From JB111 sp049856295 (lineage in GTDB: Bacteria > Actinomycetota > Actinomycetes > Actinomycetales > Actinomycetaceae), in NCBI RefSeq assembly GCF_049856295.1, contig NZ_JBNDMZ010000012.1, positions 1 to 64,000 on the forward strand: DNA of 64,000 nt. The letters are read 5' to 3'. How positions within the stretch are numbered: the stretch's first letter is position 1; each line of letters begins with the position of its first letter. The notes beneath the pieces are model-generated. The model was not told where the DNA came from. It did no database searches and saw only the letters and a list, made by a program, of their open reading frames with translations. Positions 16,568 through 25,043 of the stretch are shown piece after piece. Both the position numbers and the translations under genes were made by a program.

Positions 16568-17994
16568 CCGCCCGTACCCGGGCCGCCCGTACCCGGGCCG
16601 CCCGTACCCGAACCGCCCGTCGCTGACGCGCCCGGCCGGCGGAGGCGGCGTGGCCGGTAGGCGCCCCGGGACGCCTGGCCACGGGCCACGTGGGCGGGCG
16701 GTGCGGCGGCGTCGAGCTCGGTGTCGACGTCCGCGGTGAGCGCGCACGCAAGGAGCGCGGCGGCGGCGAGCGCGACCCGCGCCGACGCGGTGGGGTGGTC
16801 CACGCTGGACACGATCGCCAGCGCGGCGACGGCGGCACCGAGGGGAGCGGCCGAGAGCGACCCGCGGCGGTCGGCCCGCACGAGCACGAGGATCACCGCC
16901 GCGCAGAGGGCCAGCAGGCCGAGCAGCGCGAGCACGCCGCCCTCGAGCAGCCAGTGCAGCGCGGTGCTGTGCGCGTGGGCGAGCTGCTCGCCCGTGGCCA
17001 CCTCGGCGGTGACGAGCGCGCCGCCCCGCCCGAGGCCCACCCCCATCGGGTCGCCCGCGGCGAGCGAGGCGGCGGCGCGCCACACGTCGGCCCGCACGCC
17101 GAGCCCGAGACCGGCCACGGCGAGCGCACCGGCGGCGGCTGCGCCCGCGGCGGCGACGACCAGCAGCGCCCGCGGGCGGCGCGTGGGCCGCCAGCCCAGC
17201 AGCGCGAGCACGAGGAGCGACGCCGCGGCGGCCGCGAGACCGCCGCGGGACATCGTCTGCCACACGGCGAGGTAGCCCCCGGCGACGACCGCGACGACGA
17301 GGGTGGCCCATCCGCGGTCGGGCACGATCCGCCCCGCGGCGCGCACGGTCTCTCGGCTCACCGGGCCCGCGCCGGGCGGCCGCGCGGCGGCGCACAGGGC
17401 GAGCGGGAGCAGGACCACGAGCAGCGCGGCGAGCAGGTTGGGGTTGGGCAGCGTGCCGACCACCCGGACCAGCGTGCCGGGGTCCGCGCAGTCGAACGAC
17501 CCGGCGCCGAGGTCGTCGCGGCAGAAGCCGGTGGGGACGTCGTTGGCCCGCTGCGACAGCGCGACCACGGTGGGGGCGACGACGGCCAGCAGCGCGAGCG
17601 GGGACAGGAGCCGCCACGGCAGGGCGCCCGCGCGTCGGACGGCCACCACGAGGTAGTGGACGGCCACGTAGGTGAGCAGCCAGCGCCACGCCGACCAGGT
17701 GCCGGCTTGCGCGCTCGCGATCGTGGCGCCGACGACGAGCAGCGCGATCCCCGGGTCGGCGGGCGTGCGCCAGCGGGCCGGCCGCACGGCGGTGGCCGCG
17801 CCGACCAGGCCGATGCCGACCACCAGGCGCAGCGGGGTGAGGAGCCAGACGACCGGGTCGTCGGGCAGGACGTCGGCCACGGCCTCGCCGAGCACGACGA
17901 CGAGCGCCACGAGCGCGACGACGGCGCCCGGGTGCGGATGGGTCGTTCCGCCGCGGGGCGCGGTCCCCGACCGGCCGAAGACGAGGGTGCTCAC
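16525..17994 (-). CDS. O-antigen ligase/polymerase-like membrane protein
   Basis: A 489-residue polytopic membrane protein with about 11 hydrophobic segments. The Wzy/WaaL-type pattern is seen in the periplasmic loop SRGGLAAAAASLLVLALLG and in MGVGLGRGGALVTAEV followed by AHAHSTALHWLLEGGVLALLG, resembling the conserved H..N/S..L..W.E.G region of Wzy_C. The C-terminal tail is Gly/Thr repeats from a tandem DNA repeat. ATG at 17994. Its role could be polymerising or ligating an envelope glycan. The assignment is by topology and weak motifs. Confidence 0.65.
   Translation of the reverse strand: MSTLVFGRSGTAPRGGTTHPHPGAVVALVALVVVLGEAVADVLPDDPVVWLLTPLRLVVGIGLVGAATAVRPARWRTPADPGIALLVVGATIASAQAGTWSAWRWLLTYVAVHYLVVAVRRAGALPWRLLSPLALLAVVAPTVVALSQRANDVPTGFCRDDLGAGSFDCADPGTLVRVVGTLPNPNLLAALLVVLLPLALCAAARPPGAGPVSRETVRAAGRIVPDRGWATLVVAVVAGGYLAVWQTMSRGGLAAAAASLLVLALLGWRPTRRPRALLVVAAAGAAAAGALAVAGLGLGVRADVWRAAASLAAGDPMGVGLGRGGALVTAEVATGEQLAHAHSTALHWLLEGGVLALLGLLALCAAVILVLVRADRRGSLSAAPLGAAVAALAIVSSVDHPTASARVALAAAALLACALTADVDTELDAAAPPAHVARGQASRGAYRPRRLRRPGASATGGSGTGGPGTGGPGTGGQPATSPRARAISR
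16572..16619. repeat. Tandem 15-bp repeat, three units
   Basis: The unit CCGCCCGTACCCGGG occurs about three times in a row just after nagB. On the minus strand it encodes the GTGGPGTGGPGTGG tail of the membrane protein. Each unit contains a CCCGGG palindrome. The number of copies probably varies among strains. Confidence 0.75.
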
Positions 17995-18096
17995 ACCGGC
18001 ATGGATATCCGCGGACGGTGGACCGGCGGTGTCCGCACGGTGGATGTCGTGCGGCCACCGGTGGTCGAGCGGCGCACCGCTGCCCCGGACGCACGC

Positions 18097-18145
18097 GAAC
18101 GGCCCGGCGCCGCCCCCCTCGCAGGGAGACGGCGACGGGCCGTTC
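18097..18145 (-). terminator. Possible terminator of FMN reductase gene
   Basis: GAACGGCCCG (18097-18106) and CGGGCCGTTC (18136-18145) form a 10-bp perfect stem with a 29-base loop, just downstream of the FMN reductase stop on the minus strand. Confidence 0.45.
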
Positions 18146-18163
18146 GGCGGTGGTGCGGGAGCG

Positions 18164-18736
18164 TCAGGCGCCGACGGTCGCGCCGCGCAGCGGGGCCAGC
18201 GCCGCGCTCATCTCGACGACCGAGCCGATGAGCGCGCCCAGCTCGTCCTCGCGGCGCTCGTTCGGCTGCACGCCGTTCTCGCCGAACTCGGTGAACAGGC
18301 CGAGCGAGACCTGGCCGCGGACGGCGACCACGTGGAGGTTGGCGAGGACCTGGCGCCACTGCTCGACGGCGCGCACGCCGCCCTCGGCGCCGTAGGAGAC
18401 GAGACCGACGGCCTTGTGCGCCCACTCCGGGCCGATGGTGTCGAACGCGTTCTTGAACGCGCCGGGCACGCCGTGGTTGTACTCGGGCGTGACGAAGATG
18501 AAGCCGTCGTAGGAGTCGATGGCGGCGCCCCAGGTGCGGGCCTCAGCGGTGCCGTACTCACGGTTGGCCGCGCCGGGCACGACCGGGTCGGTGAGGATCG
18601 GCAGGTTGAAGTCCTTGAGGTCGACGAGCTCGAAGGTGGCGTCGTCGCGCTTCCGCGCCACGGCGTCGACCCACTCGGCGACGGACTGGCCCGAGCGACC
18701 CTCGCGGACGGAACCGATGATGATGCCGATCCTCAT
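18164..18736 (-). CDS. NAD(P)H-dependent FMN reductase
   Basis: A 190-residue flavodoxin-fold reductase (NADPH-dependent FMN reductase family) that supplies reduced flavin or reduces quinones or azo compounds. The phosphate loop is IIGSVREGRSGQ near residue 6, and the flavin-binding loop TPEYNHGVPGAFKNAFD is near residue 80. ATG at 18736 follows AGGAGAG. A second family member (56349-56921) is a passenger of the IS21-like element. The upstream inverted repeat at 18783 may be its operator. Confidence 0.9.
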   Translation of the reverse strand: MRIGIIIGSVREGRSGQSVAEWVDAVARKRDDATFELVDLKDFNLPILTDPVVPGAANREYGTAEARTWGAAIDSYDGFIFVTPEYNHGVPGAFKNAFDTIGPEWAHKAVGLVSYGAEGGVRAVEQWRQVLANLHVVAVRGQVSLGLFTEFGENGVQPNERREDELGALIGSVVEMSAALAPLRGATVGA

Positions 18737-18782
18737 GCGTTCTCTCCTGATCTGCGGTGACGGTGTGCGTCGTTCGCCCCGG

Positions 18783-18802
18783 ACAACGACACCTCCCGTT
18801 GT
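18783..18802. promoter_or_regulatory. Inverted repeat upstream of FMN reductase
   Basis: ACAACG (18783-18788) and CGTTGT (18797-18802) form a perfect 6-bp inverted repeat with an 8-base spacer, 47 bases upstream of the FMN reductase start. It resembles the half-sites in front of the reductase gene at 15462. It could bind a stress or quinone-sensing repressor (inference). Confidence 0.4.
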
Positions 18803-18964
18803 TGCATTCCTTTTCATCGAGTGGGGCGTGTCACGTCCGATCTCCCCGGTGCACCACAGCATCGCGCGCGGGCGCGCTGGCACGATGCTGCTGACCGTGC
18901 GGCGGTGGTCGTGCGGCGCCACCCCCCGGGCGCCCCGGCGCCCCCATCCCCGTGGAGCCCCGAC

Positions 18965-19924
18965 ATGACGACGACGGACGTCCCCGAGCTGTCCTCCCGC
19001 GCGGGTGACGCCGACCCCTCGGGCGAGGCTCCGGCGTCGGGCAGGGTTCTTCCCGGTAGGACGACGGCAGGCGGCGCGACCGAGGGTGGATCCGGGTGGC
19101 GGGAGCGTCTCGGCGCCTGGGTGACGTCGGGACCGGTGCAGCGCGTCGTCATCACGCTCATCATCGTCAACGCGGTCACGCTCGGGCTCGAGACCTCCTC
19201 GATCGTGATGGACGCGGCGGGCGGCGTCGTCCGCGCGGTCGACACGTTCTGCCTCGCGGTCTTCGTCGTCGAGATCGGGGCCAAGCTCGTCGCCCTCGGC
19301 CCGCGGTTCTTCAAGGACGGCTGGAACGTCTTCGACCTCCTCGTCGTCGGGATCGCGCTCGTGCCGTCGGCCGGCCCGCTCTCGGTGCTCCGCTCGCTGC
19401 GGGTGCTGCGCGTCCTGCGGCTCGTCTCCGCGCTGCCCAGGCTGCGGTTCATCGTCGAGGCGCTCATGCACTCGCTGCCCGGCATCGGGGCGATCGCGTT
19501 GCTGCTCGGGATCATCTTCTACGTCTCGGCGGTGATGGCGACCTCGCTGTTCGGTGGGATCCAGCCCGAGTACTTCGGCGAGCTCAGCGACTCGCTGCTC
19601 ACGCTCTTCCAGATCATGACGCTCGACAGCTGGGCGGGGGTGATCGTGCGGCCGATCATGGAGACCCAGCCCTGGGCGTGGGTCTTCTTCGTCGTCTTCA
19701 TCCTCCTCTCGGCGTTCACGATGCTCAACCTCTTCATCGCCGTCATCGTCGACACGATGCAGTCGATCGGGCACGGGGTGCGGGACGAGGATCACGACGA
19801 CGAGCAGCCCGACGACGCCGACGACGAGGAGCGGGCGCAGCTCGCCGACGTCCTGGCCGAGCTGCGGGCGCTGCGGGCCCAGGTCGAGGCGCTCCCCGGC
19901 GCCCGAGGCGACGAGGAGTCCTGA
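18965..19924 (+). CDS. Single-domain voltage-gated cation channel
   Basis: A 319-residue channel of the bacterial NaV/CaV (NaChBac) type that assembles as a tetramer. Segments S1-S4 occupy about residues 58-160. S4 carries spaced arginines (LRSLRVLRVLRLVSALPRLR). The pore helix and filter read FQIMTLDSWAGVIVR, then S6 is WVFFVVFILLSAFTMLNLFIAVIVDTM. The C-terminal DDEERAQLADVLAELRALRAQVEAL is a coiled coil that fits tetramer assembly. The filter TLDSW replaces the usual TLESW of sodium-selective members. ATG at 18965 is the likely start; the first 45 residues are disordered. Confidence 0.9.
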   Translation: MTTTDVPELSSRAGDADPSGEAPASGRVLPGRTTAGGATEGGSGWRERLGAWVTSGPVQRVVITLIIVNAVTLGLETSSIVMDAAGGVVRAVDTFCLAVFVVEIGAKLVALGPRFFKDGWNVFDLLVVGIALVPSAGPLSVLRSLRVLRVLRLVSALPRLRFIVEALMHSLPGIGAIALLLGIIFYVSAVMATSLFGGIQPEYFGELSDSLLTLFQIMTLDSWAGVIVRPIMETQPWAWVFFVVFILLSAFTMLNLFIAVIVDTMQSIGHGVRDEDHDDEQPDDADDEERAQLADVLAELRALRAQVEALPGARGDEES

Positions 19925-20070
19925 CCCCGGTTCGTCCGGGACCGGGTCGATCTCGTCCGGAGCTCGGGCGCTCGTCCCGGACCGCCGGCGCTCCTCACGG
20001 AACACGGGCGAGCCGACCGCCCGGGCGCTACGGTGGTGGCCATTCCTCCCCGCACGGAAGCGAGGTCGGC

Positions 20071-20496
20071 ATGTCGCACGACATCGAGGTCACTGTCACC
20101 GTCGACGCACCGCGACCCGAGGTGTGGCGCGCGTTCACGGTCGACGTCGGGATGCGCCCGTGGTGGTGGGCGGATGCCGGCGACGTCACCTTCGACCTGC
20201 CCGAACGGGTGGACGGTCGGTACCGCATCGCGTCCCGCTCCTGGGGCATCGCCGTCAGCGGATGGCTGCTCGAGAGCGACCCGCCCGCGCGCCAGGTCGT
20301 CACGTGGCTGCCCGAGGGTGAGGCGCCGCCGGCCGACCCGGAGTTCGACCAGGTGACCATCTCTCTCGAGCCGGACGGCTTCGGCACCGCGGTCACGGTG
20401 CACCACACGACGCACCTGAGCGACCCGAGCGAGGTCGAGAAGGCGTGGCAGCGGCTCCTCGACGCGCTCGTGCACATCTACGACAACACGCACTGA
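20071..20496 (+). CDS. SRPBCC/AHSA1-like domain protein
   Basis: A 141-residue START-fold protein of the AHSA1/polyketide-cyclase-like group. The N-terminal TVTVDAPRPEVWRAFT, the middle WWWADAGDVTFDLPERVDGRYRI and the C-terminal helix VEKAWQRLLDALVHIY fit the family. Such proteins bind hydrophobic ligands, or act as toxin-response or chaperone-associated factors. Function here is unknown. ATG at 20071 is 14 bases after CGGAAGCGAGG. Confidence 0.8.
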   Translation: MSHDIEVTVTVDAPRPEVWRAFTVDVGMRPWWWADAGDVTFDLPERVDGRYRIASRSWGIAVSGWLLESDPPARQVVTWLPEGEAPPADPEFDQVTISLEPDGFGTAVTVHHTTHLSDPSEVEKAWQRLLDALVHIYDNTH

Positions 20497-20627
20497 GCGT
20501 GCCCCGGGCCCGCTGACCGGTGGCGGCCCGCGCGGTGGCGGGCCACCCGCCCGCCCGACCGGCGCCCGCCCACCGCCCTGTCCGAAAACCGCCGGTAGAG
20601 GGTGTCGGTGTCCTGCATGCTTTCCGC

Positions 20628-22274
20628 ATGGACCCCATCGACGACACCGCCGCGTACGCGGCGTGCCGCTCGCGTGACACGCGGTGGGACGGCCGCGTGT
20701 ACCTCGGCGTGACGTCGACGGGCGTGTACTGCCGGCCCTCGTGCCCGGCCCGGATGCCCCGGCCGGAGAACTGCCGGTTCTTCCGCACCGCGTCCTCCGC
20801 CGCGACCGCCGGGTTCCGCGCGTGCCGCCGCTGCCGGCCGGACACGCTCCCCGGTCGGCGCGCGCCGGGGGAGACGTCGGTGCTCGTCGGCCGGGCGCTC
20901 GAGATGATCGGCGCGGGGGTCGTCGACGAGGCGGGCGTCCCCGGCCTCGCCGCGCGGCTCGGGCTGACGGAGCGCCGGCTCCACCGGCTGCTGACCGGCG
21001 AGCTCGGGGCGAGCGCGCTCGGTCTCGCCCGGACGCGCCGCGCGCAGACGGCACGGACGCTGCTCGAGCAGACGGACCTCGCGGTCACCGACGTGGCGTT
21101 CGCCGCCGGGTTCGCGTCCGTGCGGCAGTTCAACGACGTGGTCCGCGCGGAGCTCGGCGGGTCGCCGACCGAGGTGCGGGCGCGGGCGCCGCGGATGTCG
21201 GGGTCGTCGCGCGGCGTTGACGACGGAGCCGCAGCCGACCGCCTGCCGCACGGCGGAGCGACCCTCACCCTCCGCCTGCGCGTGCGGCCCCCGTTCGACG
21301 GCCCGCGCCTGGCCGGCACGATCGCGCAGCACGCGATCGCCGGCGTCGAGGGGGCGGGAGCCTCGGCGTGGGCGGTACTACGCGCGCCCGGTGGTTCCGC
21401 CCGTGTCCGCGTCGCGCTGCCCGCGCTCGCCGCGCCCGCGGACGGGACGCCGTGGGGCGGGGACCGCGTACACGTCGCCCTGCGGGTCGGGCTGGTCGAC
21501 CTCGCGGACCTGCCGTTCGTCGTCGCGCGCGTGCGGCGGTGGCTCGACCTCGACGCCGAACCCCTCGCCGTCGACGAGCACCTCCGGACCGACCCGATGC
21601 TCGCCCCGCTGGTCGCCGCGCGGCCGGGGCTGCGCGTGCTCGGCAGCCTCGACCCGTTTCGCACGCTGGTCGTCGCGATCCTCGGCCAGCAGGTCTCCCT
21701 CGCCGCGACCCGGACGTTCTCGAGCCGGCTCGCGGACGCGCTGGGGGAGCGGGTCCCGGGCGCGGAGGACATGGACGAGCCGGCCGACGACGACGCGCCC
21801 CCGCGCCTGTTCCCCGCCGCCGAGGCGCTCGCCGCCGCCGGTCCCGAGGCGATCCGCACGGCCGTCCGGATCCCCGCCGCGCGCGCCCGCACCGTGCACG
21901 CCGCGGCCGAGCTCGTCGCCGGCGGCCTCGACCTCGGCCCCGGCGCCGACCGGGACGAGGCGCGGGCGCGCCTGCTCGACGTCCCGGGGATCGGGCCGTG
22001 GACGGTCGACCTCCTCGCGCTGCGCGGCCTCGGGGACCCCGACGCGCTGCCGCCCGGTGACCTCGTGCTGCGCCGGTCCCTCGCCCGCAGGCTCCACGCG
22101 ACGCGCGATGCGCGCTCCGATGCGCGCTCCGATGCGCTGTCCGACCTGCGGCCCGAGACCTCGCCTGCCGCGCGCCTGGACCCGCCCGCCGTCACCGCCC
22201 GGGCCGAAGCCTGGCGCCCCTGGCGGGCCTACGCCACCACCCACCTGTGGACCGACGACCTGGAGAGATCATGA
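20628..22274 (+). CDS. Ada-AraC-AlkA fusion: alkylation sensor and DNA glycosylase
   Basis: A 548-residue fusion. The N-terminal Ada metal-binding domain has the methyl-accepting Cys in GVYCRPSCPARMP and the second Cys pair in CRRC (residues about 38-70). An AraC helix-turn-helix follows (LAARLGLTERRLHRLLTGELG, then VAFAAGFASVRQFN). The C-terminal half is a 3-methyladenine glycosylase: AlkA-N domain, helix-hairpin-helix VPGIGPWTVDLLALRG and catalytic Asp in ALPPGDLVL. The stretch RDARSDARSDALSD comes from short DNA repeats. ATG at 20628. It overlaps the next gene by 4 bases, forming an Ada-type operon that probably activates itself on phosphotriester methylation. Confidence 0.93.
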   Translation: MDPIDDTAAYAACRSRDTRWDGRVYLGVTSTGVYCRPSCPARMPRPENCRFFRTASSAATAGFRACRRCRPDTLPGRRAPGETSVLVGRALEMIGAGVVDEAGVPGLAARLGLTERRLHRLLTGELGASALGLARTRRAQTARTLLEQTDLAVTDVAFAAGFASVRQFNDVVRAELGGSPTEVRARAPRMSGSSRGVDDGAAADRLPHGGATLTLRLRVRPPFDGPRLAGTIAQHAIAGVEGAGASAWAVLRAPGGSARVRVALPALAAPADGTPWGGDRVHVALRVGLVDLADLPFVVARVRRWLDLDAEPLAVDEHLRTDPMLAPLVAARPGLRVLGSLDPFRTLVVAILGQQVSLAATRTFSSRLADALGERVPGAEDMDEPADDDAPPRLFPAAEALAAAGPEAIRTAVRIPAARARTVHAAAELVAGGLDLGPGADRDEARARLLDVPGIGPWTVDLLALRGLGDPDALPPGDLVLRRSLARRLHATRDARSDARSDALSDLRPETSPAARLDPPAVTARAEAWRPWRAYATTHLWTDDLERS

Positions 22275-22795
22275 GCGAAGAGCTGCACGTCCTCACCGTG
22301 CCGAGCCCGGCCGGCGACCTGACCGTCGTCGTCGAGGCGACCACCGGCGTCCTGCGGGGCACGTCCTTCTGGGGCGCGGACGACATCCTCGGGCGGCTCG
22401 GGCTGGGGCCCGACGACGTCGCCCCGCCCGGCACGCCCACCACGGCGGCGACCGGCCGGGTGGTCGCGGCCTTCGGCCGGTACGCCGCCGGCGAGATCGA
22501 GGCGCTCGACGCGCTCGAGGTGCGCCAGCCCGGCGGCGCGTTCACCCAGCGCGTGTGGACGGCCATGCGCGAGGTGCGCGGGGTGGCGACCTACGGCGAG
22601 ATGGCGGCGGCGGCGGGGAGCCCGACCGCCTACCAGGCGGCCGGCAACGCGTGCGCGGGCAACGTGCTGCCGGTCGTCGTGCCCTGCCACCGGATCCTCA
22701 AGGCCGACCACACGCTGGGCAACTACTACTTCGGGCTCGACGTCAAGCACGCCCTGCTCGCCCACGAGGGCGCGCTCGGGGGCGTGCGCGGCTGA
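22271..22795 (+). CDS. ogt: Methylated-DNA-protein cysteine methyltransferase
   Basis: A 174-residue O6-alkylguanine-DNA alkyltransferase. The suicide Cys lies in VVVPCHRIL near residue 139, preceded by VATYGEMAAAAGSPTAYQAAG (helix-turn-helix and Tyr) and followed by YYFGLDVKHALLAHEGA. ATG overlaps the stop of the Ada-AlkA fusion, with GGAGAG upstream. In most proteins the residue pair after GGL is a K; here FGLDVKHALL keeps it. It completes the direct-reversal arm of the repair operon. Confidence 0.93.
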   Translation: MSEELHVLTVPSPAGDLTVVVEATTGVLRGTSFWGADDILGRLGLGPDDVAPPGTPTTAATGRVVAAFGRYAAGEIEALDALEVRQPGGAFTQRVWTAMREVRGVATYGEMAAAAGSPTAYQAAGNACAGNVLPVVVPCHRILKADHTLGNYYFGLDVKHALLAHEGALGGVRG

Positions 22796-22963
22796 CCGAC
22801 AGGGAGCGCGCTCGGCCGACCACGAGTGCGGGGACCCGTGCACGAGTGCAGGGAGCGTGCCCCCTCGTTCGTCGTGGGAAATCCCCTCACGCGTGAAAGA
22901 AGGCGGCGCGCCGGGGCGCGACCAGGGTTGACCAGCGGCGGCGCACCGGCTTAACGTTCGCGA

Positions 22964-22975
22964 GTAATCGATTTC
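22964..22975. promoter_or_regulatory. LacI-type operator upstream of PfkB kinase
   Basis: GTAATCGATTTC differs by one base from the perfect palindrome GTAATCGATTAC found upstream of the ABC importer at 25005. It lies 17 bases before the kinase start. The intergenic stretch before it (22796-22960) holds GAGTGCGGGGA-type repeats. Confidence 0.75.
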
Positions 22976-22991
22976 CGAGCGACCGACGGAC

Positions 22992-23987
22992 GTGACGATG
23001 ACGCACACCGAACGGGCCCAGGTATGCGTGGTGGCCTCCTTCATGTACGACATGGTGGCGACCGCGCCGCGCCGCCCCGCGCCGGGCGAGACCCTCGTCG
23101 GCACGGGCTTCGCCACGTTCGTCGGGGGCAAGGGATTCAACCAGGCGGTCGCCGCGGCCCGGGCCGGGGCGCGCACGGCGGCCGTCGGCCGGGTCGGCGA
23201 GGACCACTTCGCCACCGAGTTCCGGGACTTCATGTCCGCCGAGGGCATCGACGCCGCCGGGGTGGCGAGCGACGCGGAGAACGGCACCGGCGTCGGCCTG
23301 CCCGTGGTCGTCGAGGGTGGCCAGAACTCGATCATCATCGTGCCCAGGGCCAACGAGGCCGTGACCACCGAGGACGTCGAGGGGGCCCGGGCGACCATCG
23401 AGAGCGCCGACGTCCTGCTCCTCCAGCTCGAGATCCCGCTCCCCGCGGTGCGCCTCGCGGCCGAGATCGCCCGCGGCGCCGGCACCCGGGTCGTCCTCAA
23501 CCCCGCGCCGTTCGTCGACGTCCCGCGCGAGATCCTCGACCTCGTCGACGTGCTCGTCCCCAACGAGGTCGAGCTCGGTCAGCTCGTCCCGGGGGAGCCG
23601 GACCTCGCGGACGCCGCCCTCGCGCTGCGGCGCTCCTCGGGGTGCGTCGTCGTCGTGACGTGCGGGAGCGCGGGTGTCCTCGTCGTCGACTCCGACGCCG
23701 CCCCCCGCCGGCTCGACGCCCACCGCGTCGAGGTCGTCGACACGATCGGCGCGGGGGACGCGTTCTGCGGCAACCTCGCCGCCCGCCTCGCGCTCGGCGA
23801 TGACCTCGACACCGCCATCGGCCTCGCCAACGCCGCCGGCGCACTGTCCGTCACGCGTCCCGGCGGCGCGCCGTCCGCGCCCACCGCCGCCGAGACCGCA
23901 CGGCTCGCGGCGGTCGACCCCGTCCAGGGCGGCCCCGCCCAGGTCGACCCCGTCCAGGTCGAACCCGTCCAGGGCGGCCAGGCATGA
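22992..23987 (+). CDS. PfkB-family sugar kinase (ribokinase/fructokinase-like)
   Basis: A 331-residue PfkB kinase. The N-terminal motif is GGKGFNQAVAAARAG near residue 49, and the C-terminal signature with the catalytic Asp is DTIGAGDAFCGNLAARLALG near residue 255. In context it should phosphorylate the pentose or hexose imported by the neighbouring RbsABC-type transporter. The start is GTG at 22992, or ATG at 22998. The tail DPVQGGPAQVDPVQVEPVQGG comes from a short tandem DNA repeat. It overlaps the LacI gene by 4 bases, so both are transcribed from the operator-bearing promoter. Confidence 0.88.
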   Translation: MTMTHTERAQVCVVASFMYDMVATAPRRPAPGETLVGTGFATFVGGKGFNQAVAAARAGARTAAVGRVGEDHFATEFRDFMSAEGIDAAGVASDAENGTGVGLPVVVEGGQNSIIIVPRANEAVTTEDVEGARATIESADVLLLQLEIPLPAVRLAAEIARGAGTRVVLNPAPFVDVPREILDLVDVLVPNEVELGQLVPGEPDLADAALALRRSSGCVVVVTCGSAGVLVVDSDAAPRRLDAHRVEVVDTIGAGDAFCGNLAARLALGDDLDTAIGLANAAGALSVTRPGGAPSAPTAAETARLAAVDPVQGGPAQVDPVQVEPVQGGQA

Positions 23988-24931
23988 CCCGCATCGTCGA
24001 CGTCGCCGAGCGCGCCGGTGTGTCGACCGCAACCGTCTCCCGCGTCCTCAACGGCGCGAAGGTGCGGGACGACCTCGCGGAGGCCGTCCGCCGGGCGGTC
24101 GACGAGCTCGGCTACAGCGCCAACCGGACGGCTCGTTCCCTGCGTCGGCAGTCGAGCGACGTCGTCGCGCTCATCATCCCCGACGTCGAGAACCCGTTCT
24201 TCACGTCCGTCGCCCGCGGCGTCGAGGACGTGGCCCAGGCGGCCGGCCTCTCGCTCGTCCTGTGCAACACCGACGACGACGACGAGAAGGAGCGCCGCTA
24301 CCTCGCCGTGGCGGAGTCCGAGAACATGGCGGGCATCATCCTCGCGCCCGCGGGCGAGGCCCCCGACCTCTCGCGACTCGTGCGGCGCTCCCGGGCGGTG
24401 GTCGTCATCGACCGCGAGGTGGGGTGCGCGGTCGACCACGTGCTGTTCGACAACGTCGCGCTCGGTCGGCAGGCCACCGAGCAGCTCATCGCGCGTGGGC
24501 ATCGCGACATCGCCTGCATCACCGGGCCGCGCTCGACCACGACGGCGGTCGAGCGCGCCGCCGGCTGGCGGGCCGCGCTCGAGGACGCGGGGTGGCCGGC
24601 CGACCGGCTCGTCCACGCGAACTTCCGGGTCGACGGCGGACGCTCGGCGATGACCGAGCTGCTCGCGGGCGACCGGCCCCCGGACGCGGTGCTCGCGACC
24701 AACAACCTCGTCGGCGTGGGCGTGCTCCAGATCCTCGCCGGCTGGTCGGGCCCGCGCATCGAGGTCGGCATCATCGGCGATCTCCCCTTCGCGACCTCCG
24801 ACGTGGCGGACGTGGCCCAGGTCCCGCTCAACCCCAGGGAGATGGGCGTGGCCGCCGCGCAGCGACTCGTCGACCGGATCCGCGGCACCGCGGGCGAGCC
24901 CGAGCGGCACGTCCTCGACCTGGGGACATGA
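23984..24931 (+). CDS. LacI-family transcriptional regulator
   Basis: A 315-residue repressor. The helix-turn-helix is DVAERAGVSTATVSRVLNG near residue 5, the hinge helix lies in NRTARSLRRQ and the rest is a periplasmic-binding-protein-like effector domain. Half-sites GTAATC and GATTAC at 22964 and 25005 are of the size and CpG-centred form expected for LacI proteins. It is coupled to the kinase (ATGA overlap) and probably represses kinase, itself and the importer until the sugar is present. Confidence 0.92.
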   Translation: MTRIVDVAERAGVSTATVSRVLNGAKVRDDLAEAVRRAVDELGYSANRTARSLRRQSSDVVALIIPDVENPFFTSVARGVEDVAQAAGLSLVLCNTDDDDEKERRYLAVAESENMAGIILAPAGEAPDLSRLVRRSRAVVVIDREVGCAVDHVLFDNVALGRQATEQLIARGHRDIACITGPRSTTTAVERAAGWRAALEDAGWPADRLVHANFRVDGGRSAMTELLAGDRPPDAVLATNNLVGVGVLQILAGWSGPRIEVGIIGDLPFATSDVADVAQVPLNPREMGVAAAQRLVDRIRGTAGEPERHVLDLGT

Positions 24932-25004
24932 CCGGGCGGCGCCAGGCGACGCTCCGGCGGAACGTGCTTGCGCCGCACCGGGCGGGAGCGTAACGTGCCA
25001 GAAA

Positions 25005-25016
25005 GTAATCGATTAC
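25005..25016. promoter_or_regulatory. Perfect LacI-type operator upstream of ABC importer
   Basis: GTAATCGATTAC is a perfect 12-bp palindrome centred on CG, 27 bases before the ATP-binding protein start. It matches the site upstream of the kinase, defining a regulon of at least two transcripts. Confidence 0.85.
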
Positions 25017-25043
25017 AGATACCGAACTACCAACGGGGGTAGC

